Positions 57,235 through 64,000 of a DNA stretch of 64,000 nt are shown here, piece by piece; the first letter of the stretch is position 1; every line of letters begins with the position of its first letter. A program made the position numbers and the translations under genes. This stretch comes from Auricularia sp. M13 (lineage: Eukaryota; Basidiomycota; Agaricomycetes; Auriculariales; Auriculariaceae), in the NCBI GenBank assembly GCA_037042915.1, contig CM073197.1, positions 4,154,001-4,218,000 of the forward strand, written 5' to 3'. The notes under the pieces are model-generated. The model worked only from the letters and a program-made list of their open reading frames with translations, did no database searches and was not told the DNA's origin.

Positions 57235-58087
57235 AGCCTGCAGACCCAGCCTTGTTCGTAGAGTTCTAATGTAATCCACAACCTGAGTTGCCGCCAATCC
57301 AAAATAGACAGCCCCTTCAGTCGAGAACGTCCACGAAGCTGCATAGTACTGAGCACCGGATGGGAAGCCACGAGATCGTGGCATGCAAAGCCGGTCCAGT
57401 GCGAAATTGACGCTCCCCACTGGACCCGGAATGGTGGATTGGTTGACATTTGTAAGAGATTAATAGACTGGTCTTCTGCAAGAATGAACGATAATCGTTT
57501 GAGAGTGGTTGTTAAGTAATTTCAGGACCACCATTCAAACTATTCACTTGTTCAATGAATATCGTTTGTAATATGTGAGAGAGTGGCACCGAGATTTCTA
57601 TTGTGCCACATTCAATAGATTCTCTTGTATTCTTGCAGAAAATCATGCCGGTAATCTCTAACAACTTTCGACCACCACACAATCACGGGCCCAGTGCCCA
57701 CCAGTGCACGGGCCCGCGTGAATGAGCATGCCCGCCGAGTCCAGAGAAGCCGGGACGAGAGCGGACGCTGTAGAGGACCGATTCAAGCTCGCCGAGAGTC
57801 TTGGGAGGACCAAAGCGGAGAGGAGGGATATCAATGAGCGGGATTTGACGTGCGCTCTGAGGGATGTCGGCTATGTAATCCAGAGAACTACGCAGGGGGC
57901 AACACAGATAACGCCGACGAATATCATGTCTGGAACCTGGCCCCCGTGGGAAATCATCGGCGTGGCTGTGGCCCGAGCGCGAAGCGCCCGATCGGTGCCC
58001 CGATCCGGTCCAGGTCTGAACTTTTCACATACAGGCGCAGTACAGGCGTGTTGCAGACATTGAAAGGAATGTACAAGTAAAATAAAC
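57235..58087. other. intergenic with a possible small TIR element
   Basis: An inverted TTCTGCAAGAAT occurs at about 57474 and 57640. A GTGGCAC/GTGCCAC hairpin lies inside. No target duplication seen. No gene supported. Confidence 0.3.
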
Positions 58088-60526
58088 TCATTTCTTTGTT
58101 CTCTTCTCAGGCGGCCGAGTAGAATCTCCCTTCTCGGACTCGGAAGTGGGTGCACGGGGGCGTGCAGTCCCACTGCTCGCGCTGGGTGTGGATGCAAATG
58201 GATTGGCCGGCGTGGGAGGACCAGGAACAACGGGCGTCATTCCCATTACCTGCGGACGTCGGGTGCCAGCCTGGGAACCCGCCGAATTGCCTGCTGAACC
58301 TGTGGAATGTCTGCTGAGTGGAAATGAACTGAACCTGGGACTGCAAACCTGAACCAGGCTTCATGTGCTGTGGGATGTCATCTGAGTTGGGCAGGTTGTT
58401 GTCCCTACGATAAGCCAGCATCACCTGGGGATCAATCCCCAGATGCTGCTCCTCTGCAAGCATGATGTGCGAGCTATGAAATAGCGCTGTCTTCAGTAAT
58501 TGGTCGATATTCGGCTGTCCAGCGTGCTCCTTGTTGAAATGATCTGCGGCGCTGTATTTCCAGATCGTTTTATGGGCGCTGGTTGGTGAGGCGGGGCAAA
58601 GCAGACAGTTAATCGGGACATTTGCGTCACGGTGTGCTGCATACACCACCGACCAGGAGGCGTAGCCGACCAGGAAGGGTACTCAGGAGGGGAAGGTCGA
58701 ACACATAATAGACCAGATCCAACCTAGGGTACATCTGAGGGCAATCGCCGGTACATATAGTCCGATCGGAGGCAAATCGGATCCGAACGCTCCGGACAAC
58801 AAAGGAAGCCAACCAACACCAAAGAGAGGTCCGGAAGCGATGGGAAAGGCATCAGGGAAGTCACCGAGGGTAATCGGGAGCCAGTGGAAGCAATGGGGGG
58901 TAAAGGGAGTCAAGGGAGGGTCAAGAAAGAGTGAAGCGTCGCGCCGAAGGCGCAGAACGACTCCGGACGAAGGGGATAAAGGATGTCCGTGCCTATGGAG
59001 GGTATCGGGCGGGTATCCGAGACAGACCGAGGTGTCCTTGCATGTATGCACGCACCGACACCAGGGGCGAAAGGCGCCGACGCAATGGCGAGCGCAGCAG
59101 CGAGTGCAACGCGTCAGCGAGCGAGGTACGAGCGCACCACCCAACAATCAACACTCCCACTCCATCCGGACAGCCTCCGGACCATGGACCATGCCGCACG
59201 CGGACCGAGGAGAGTGTGGCGGCCGAGGTCCGAGGTGCCGGAGCGGTTGAGCATCCAGGGGACAGAGGGTGAAGGATGTATGTCGGAACGATCGTTGCAG
59301 CTTCACCTGTACTCCCAGCGCACACCGGCCATGCAGGGCAATACCCGAGGTGTGGTGTGCGGCATCTCCGAAGGTGTAGGCCGTAATGTGACGCCGAGGA
59401 GACGGACCGACGAACGGCTACACGCTGGTTGGAAACCAACACAGCGGTGATCGACAACAATGGCAATAGCGCGTCGCATCCAAGGACCGAGGTTGAAAGG
59501 GGTCCGGTGACGCCGAGAGAAGGTAGCCGAGGTGCCAGCGGTCCGGAGAGGCATGCGGAACGGGTATATCGGTCCGACGGAGCGGGTGAAGCGGCGAAAG
59601 AGATCCAACGGAAGCGGCGTATGGGCAAGATCGCCGCGCACCGTAACAATTTGTTGACGGCCCAGTTTTTGTCGATATCAGCGCCGACTTGTAAACCATG
59701 GTCGTGTAATGGTACGGACATGTCGATGTAATGGTTGGCGGGCGACCGTTCAAGGGGAAGGTAATGCTTGTGATGCAAGTGCCGCTCAGTCCGCACCAGC
59801 CACAAGCGTCTGGTGCAATGTCGGCCTGTCGGACCTGAAGTACGTCAGCAGGCTATATTCTATCTCTAATCCTAGGTCTCACCTTGGTTATCGGCGACAC
59901 ATCGTGCCGCCCTGATGATATGCGTGCCGACGTGGTGGCGCATATCTGTAAGTGTAACGGACCGCGGGCACAGCTTGCACTCATACTTCTTCAGCCTTTG
60001 AGGAGCAGACACGGTGCTGTTGGGAGCGTTCTGGGGATGCTGATCGGTTGTGAGCGCCTGAGACACAGCAGGAACCGACTGTGCTGGCGCTGACTCCGGC
60101 TCGTACTCTGGTACCTTATCGACCTGCGTAAGCTGCGGCGGAAGCTTGGTGATTATAAGCGCACGACGGCCTACAGCTTACAGTGAATATGCGCCGAAAA
60201 TACAGTTGTAGAACTCATACCTTGAGCGTCGCTATACGGAAGTTGGTTCATGCGACCTATCTTTGGCAGGAGTCCGACATTGGAGAATATCTCATCGGAA
60301 TCAGGCTCCAGAGCTCTCCACGCATCGTCAAGCGTCTTCTGCAAGTGCGCATGACTGAAAACCCACGTCGCTTCAGAGAATAAAGCTGTGAGTAATTGCG
60401 GTAAAGCATACAAAACCAAACTGTGCACACACCTGCAGTGTTTTCCCCAGTTTCAAAGCCCATGCTAGGCTGTAGTACGTAGACAAGTCCTGCAGGGACT
60501 TCAAGGACATACTGACTGCGCGCCGC
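58088..60526 (-). pseudogene. transposon-type Cys/His-rich gene, interrupted by LTR sequence
   Basis: Minus-strand exons include ALFSEATWVFSHAHLQKTLD (about 60360), LPYSDAQG, KKYECKLCPRSVTLTDMRHH (about 59960), DACGWCGLSGTCITSITFPL, TCPYHYTTMVYKSALIS, then beyond the LTR NCLLCPASPTSAHKTIWKYS, ADHFNKEHAGQPN and a Pro/Ser-rich end with stop at 58088 (PPEKRTKK). Repeated CxxC and HxxxH pairs suggest zinc binding. From memory, proteins with the CP...IWKY...H...EH pattern are frequent in Agaricomycete repeats. An LTR-like unit (58625-59648) splits it, and a Ty3 LTR begins at 60527, so the start is not seen. Confidence 0.55.
58625..59648 (-). mobile_element. solo LTR-like unit inside the Cys/His-rich gene
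   Basis: Bounded by a 5-bp duplication ATTTG (58620-58624 and 59649-59653). On the minus strand it starts TGTTACGGTG, close to the TGTTACGCCC start of the Ty3 LTR at 60527-61241. 1024 bp. No pol or gag motif is inside, so a solo LTR is the simplest reading. Confidence 0.6.
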
Positions 60527-61241
60527 TGTTAAGCCTGCTGTGCCTTGGGGGTTTGGTTGCAAGGATAGTCGAACGTCCGGGCGCAGAGAACACTCGAACG
60601 AACAACTAGAGCCTTCGGTGCGTTATTGAGCACACCGGCTACGTCGAGTAGCATGACCGAAGGGACCGCGAGCAGCAGAGGACTCAGACGAGTAAGTCGG
60701 GCGAGGGGAGAACCCAGAGGCGAAGTCGAGAGAGAGAGATAGAGTGTGCGAGGGGCACGACTATGTCGATTTCGTAACTGGGGAGCTAGATACAAAGTCG
60801 AGGGTCTTTTATACCTGGGGAGATGATCCGATGTACTCGGAGTGTATCCTAGAGACGAAGGAAGAGGGGCCTCAGATCAATAGAGATCGTCGTCATCGGC
60901 CGATAGAATGAGTAAGAGCGGGTGGGTAAGGTATCGGGGGATCGGGCGAATGACGAGAGGCGAATGACTAAGACGAGTGGAGCGAACCGGATATGAACAC
61001 TATCGATACAGTAGGGACAAGGCGAGTTAGGTGGATGTATGCGAGTAAGGAGAGAAGCTAGAGAAGTGAGGGAGAGGTCTAGAGGTAGAGGACGATGAGG
61101 AGAACATATCCCGAGCATATGAACACGAGGGGAGATAAGCCGGGTATTCGGGAGCTTGACCGAGTTGACCGAGTGACGTAGAATGACGCCGAGTGATGCC
61201 GAGCGCACGTGGGGTCCGCGGACCGGGGCACGGGCGTAACA
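60527..61241 (-). mobile_element. 3' LTR of a Ty3/gypsy element
   Basis: On the minus strand it starts TGTTACGCCC directly after a purine-rich tract (AAAGGGGGGATAC) and ends GGCTTAACA, so both ends carry the TGTTA..TAACA inverted repeat. 715 bp. It belongs with the integrase end at 62800-64000; the other LTR lies outside the window, so age cannot be judged. Confidence 0.7.
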
Positions 61242-61438
61242 GTATCCCCCCTTTACGTCCTGAGCCCACGAAGGACTGCAGCAACGCAAGGTGAATACGA
61301 AAAATGAGATAGCACGCACTCGAGTCCGAATGGGGCCAAAAGATCGGGTCGGGTCGGAACGGGTCGGACGCAGATTAAAAGTGGTTGGGTCGGGAGTTGA
61401 ATCGTCGAACCACTCTTGTCTTCTGCCCGCCGCCCGCC

Positions 61439-62678
61439 ATGCCGCGATACGAGTCGCTCGAGGACGTCGCCGCCGCGTACGACCGCAAGACCGTCGGCGC
61501 CGTCATGAGGTCGCTCGAGGACGACCCGACGATGGAGGCGCTGATCGCGGCGCACGAGGACGCGAAGCGGACGCTCGGCGGCCTGCAGCAAGAGGCCGTC
61601 GACGAGGAGGACCTCGACGCGATCGAGGCGTTCAGCGCGCGCAGACGCCAGGCGAAGGCCGAGCTGCGCCTGGCGGCGCAGCGACGCTTCGGGATGCTGG
61701 CCGAGCGCGTGGCCAAGATCGCGGCGGACGCGGGCGCCAAGACGACGAAGAGCCAGGCGTCGCCGGCGAAGGCGCCGACCACGAGCACGAAGGCGCCGGC
61801 GAAGGACGCGAGGGAGACCGAGTCGCCGCCGAAGAGGCGGAAGGCCATGGAGGTATGGGTCGAGTTACCTCGACTGCGCGATTTGGCTAAGGTGCGCTTT
61901 TGTTTTAGGTCGATGTCGCGAAGACAGCTCAGGCGCCGCGCAAGGTCGCGCCGAAACCCGCGCCGGTCGCGGTCGCTCGCTCGCCGTCGCTCGGGGCGGG
62001 CGAGACGCTCGAGGACGACGACGAGGCCGAGGAGATCGCGAGCCCGGTGGCGCCGGCCGCGAAGCCCAGGCCCAAGCCCAAGCCGCGCGCAGGCGGCAAG
62101 TTCACGGACAGGTGGCCGGAGGTGCCGTACGGGACGCGGTTCCCGAGTCAGGTGAGTTTTCGGTCGTTCGTGTTTTGCTCGCCGGGGCTGACATCGAGCA
62201 GTGCGAGGCTTGCGCCAAGCGCGGCGGCCAGTGCGTTCGGCAGCACCGGTCGAACACTTGCACCGCGTGTCATCAGACCCGGGGCAAGTGTACGCACTCG
62301 GGCAAGCCGTTCGTGCCGCGCGGCGAGAAGAGGGCGGCGTCGCCGAGTGCGTCGCCCGAGCGCCCCAAGAAGGTGCGGATCGTCGAGGGGACGACGCTGG
62401 GGACGCGGGCGGCCGAGGATCGCGCGAAGACGGCCGAGCACCGCAGGGTCGTGGAGAACCACGCCCTGTGGACGAACAATTCGGTGCACAACATCGAGCG
62501 GATGTTGTACCGGATGCTGCAGTGGCAAGCGCAGCAGTTCGGCCAGTCGATCGACGAGTCGATCGACAATCCGTTTTCGAGCGAGGAGGAAGAGGAGGCC
62601 GAGGAGGAGGTCGAGGAGGAGTCCGAGGAGGAGGACGAGGAAGCGGTCGAGGAAGCGACCGAGGACGCGGACGAGTAG
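61439..62678 (+). CDS. Cys-rich nuclear-type protein, antisense between Ty3 pol and LTR
   Basis: Three exons, 61439..61852, 61909..62151 and 62202..62678, join in frame to 377 aa with GT..AG introns. The N-terminal 100 residues are Ala/Arg/Glu-rich helix (PRYESLEDVAAAYDRKTVGA...). NLS-like PPKRRKAM and PKPRPKPKPR-type runs follow. Then comes a double Cys module, CEACAKRGGQC followed by CTACHQTRGKC (C-x2-C-x6-C twice), reminiscent of fungal Zn-binding modules, then a helical segment (NIERMLYRMLQWQAQQFGQS) and a long Glu/Asp tail. It runs opposite to the Ty3 pol but lies inside the element's borders, so it may be element cargo. It looks whole. A 448-aa frame on the other strand is its shadow. 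Confidence 0.72.
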
Positions 62679-62799
62679 GCGATAGGATAGAGTAGTAGCG
62701 GGTGCGACCAAAGTCGCCCAAAAATGTAATAAATGACTGTTTCTTGGAATCGGGTGAAAAGCGAGTGAGCGAAGAAATAGCGAGTGAAAAAACGAGTGC

Positions 62800-64000
62800 T
62801 TAGATGTTTTCGAATTTCTTGAGGATCTGCTGGAATTCTTGATAACTGCCGGGAGCGCTGGGATTTGCAGCATAGAAGTCTTGAACTGCTTCCTGCGCGT
62901 GTTCGAGATTTTCGGAGCCCATCTCGGTGGTCTCGGGGTCGTCGGGAGTGCCGATGTGACCGATCCAGCGAATGCGAAACGAAGCGCGAGTGACGATGGC
63001 GATTGTCGATGCGTACGCTGAGTACTTCGAGCTCGTACTCTTGTTCGCCGTCGACGACGACGGGCGGAGGAGGTTCTTGACGTTGACCGGGGAACGCTTC
63101 TCGAGGGTGGGGTTCGAGTTGCGAGACGTGAAAGACCGGGTGTACGCGAGCGAGGTAGTCGGGTAGGCTGAGGGTGAACGATTGCGAGCTAGGTTGATCG
63201 ACGATCGGGAACGGGCCTAGGTAGCGATCGGCGAGTTTGCGAGTGGGCTGCGTCGTCTTGATGTGTTCCGAGAGGACGTAGGCCATGTCGCCGACCTTGA
63301 AGTCAGGCGGGGAGTGCGTCGAGCATTCGCAGATGCAGTGTAACGTTTCTGAGCGGCAGCGATCTGCTCCTTCAGGACGTCCTGCAGTTCGTGGATGTCG
63401 ACAGCGAAGTCGCGGGCGCGAGCAGAGGCAACGTCGCGCTCGGGGTAGACGGAGATGTTCGGGTGAAAACCCTTGTTGGCGAAGAAAGGCGAGACACCAG
63501 TCGAGTCGTTCGGGGTGTTGTTGTACGTGAACTCGGCGAGGGGGAGTAGCTCGGACCAGTTGTCCTGCTCGTAGTTGCAGTAGAGACGGAGGTACTGCTC
63601 GAGCGTCTGGTTCGTGCGTTCGACTTGACCGTTCGCCTCCGGGTGGTGACCCGAGGTGAAGTGCATGGTCATGTTGAGGAGCGAGCCGAGTGCGCGAAAG
63701 AAGCGGGAGACGAATTCGGAGCCGCGGTCGGTAGAGACGTGCGAGGGAGCGCCATGTTTGGCGAAGACGTGGATGAGGAAGAGACGCGCGAGTTCTTCGG
63801 AGGTGATCTTGCCCTTGGTCGGGACGAAGATACCCTGCTTCGAGAGGCGATCAATAATGACGAGGATCGCGGTGTAACTGTTGGACTCAGGGAGTTGTTC
63901 GATGAAGTCCATCGAGATCGAGTCCCAGTTGCGAAGCGGAATCGGGAGCGGTTGAAGTCGACCGTACGGCTTGTGTCGTCGAGGTTTGCTGCGCCCACAG
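62800..64000 (-). mobile_element. Ty3/gypsy chromovirus, integrase and chromodomain end (runs off window)
   Basis: Minus-strand pol ends near 62800. Parts seen: the integrase core (DFIEQLPESNSYTAILVIID, DRLSKQGIFVPT, STDRGSEFVSRFF, HHPEANGQVERTNQTLEQYL), the C-terminal integrase region (LADRYLGPFPI, ARVHPVFHVSQLEPH) and a chromodomain-like end (EQEYELEVLS and after). With the LTR at 60527-61241 this is the 3' third of one element in minus orientation. Reverse transcriptase and gag are outside the window. Fossil; possibly about one or two interruptions, not examined further. Confidence 0.85.

Noticed and set aside
57470-57650. Small TIR element
   Set aside because: Only a 12-bp inverted repeat and no target duplication; kept as a note in the intergenic entry.
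58840-59250. 136-aa plus-strand basic protein
   Set aside because: Lies wholly within the LTR-like unit and has no motif.
61375-62721. 448-aa Arg/Pro-rich minus-strand protein
   Set aside because: Shadow of the spliced plus-strand Cys-rich gene in GC-rich DNA; it ignores the well-formed introns.

Overview
The window looks like nuclear DNA of a basidiomycete fungus, probably an Agaricomycete. Genes are GC-rich and cut by short introns of about 50 bp with GT..AG ends and CTAAC-type branch sites. The gene content fits as well: F-box/LRR families, an interrupted cytochrome P450, a fungal alpha-kinase, small secreted proteins, a Ty3/gypsy chromovirus and many small TIR elements. The F-box style resembles that of Auriculariales, but this is only an impression.

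Layout. Positions 1-38 kb hold two interleaved, expanding gene families. The first is a set of single-pass membrane proteins with a disulfide-rich or Ser/Thr-rich outer part, one TM helix followed by a basic stop-transfer, and one of two tails. Tail A (loci at 0-1 and 17-18 kb) carries an APSAAFRA...W.PID.KR motif. Tail B (loci at 2.4, 15.5, 24.3 and 26.4 kb) has a conserved helix around GLSVNELMSSLxRV and ends in PPxYE(A/P), a possible WW-domain ligand. The second family is F-box or F-box/LRR proteins: four look intact (7.9, 9.5, 21-22.7 and 35.5 kb) and three are broken or truncated (18.5, 34.4-35.2 and 37.7 kb). Single genes among them encode a small secreted protein (1.3-1.8 kb), a 6PGDH/DUF1932-type dehydrogenase (4.6-5.7 kb), a Pro/Ser/Tyr-rich protein with a tandem-repeat 3' region (6.5-7.3 kb) and a disordered protein with a KEN-like motif (31.8 kb). 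TIR elements lie at 23.3-24.1, 28.3 and 29.1-29.5 kb.

Positions 38.4-57.2 kb are one cytochrome P450 gene split by a 16,064-bp element (39222-55285). The element has about 300-345 bp terminal inverted repeats, starts CTATGG, is flanked by a 4-bp duplication (CCGG), and carries an integrase-type DDE protein, an alpha-kinase, a multi-exon unknown protein and a coiled-coil protein. Counting CCGG once, the P450 reading frame runs straight across the insertion point. A second, hAT-like MITE with an 8-bp duplication sits further down the P450, and a sister copy lies inside the large element. This cargo-carrying integrase transposon is the most interesting object in the window.

Positions 57.2-64 kb are a graveyard of mobile DNA. 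A transposon-type Cys/His-rich gene is interrupted by an LTR-like unit with a 5-bp duplication. Next to it is the 3' LTR of a Ty3/gypsy chromovirus whose integrase and chromodomain end runs off the window. An antisense Cys-rich gene, which looks whole, lies between that LTR and pol.
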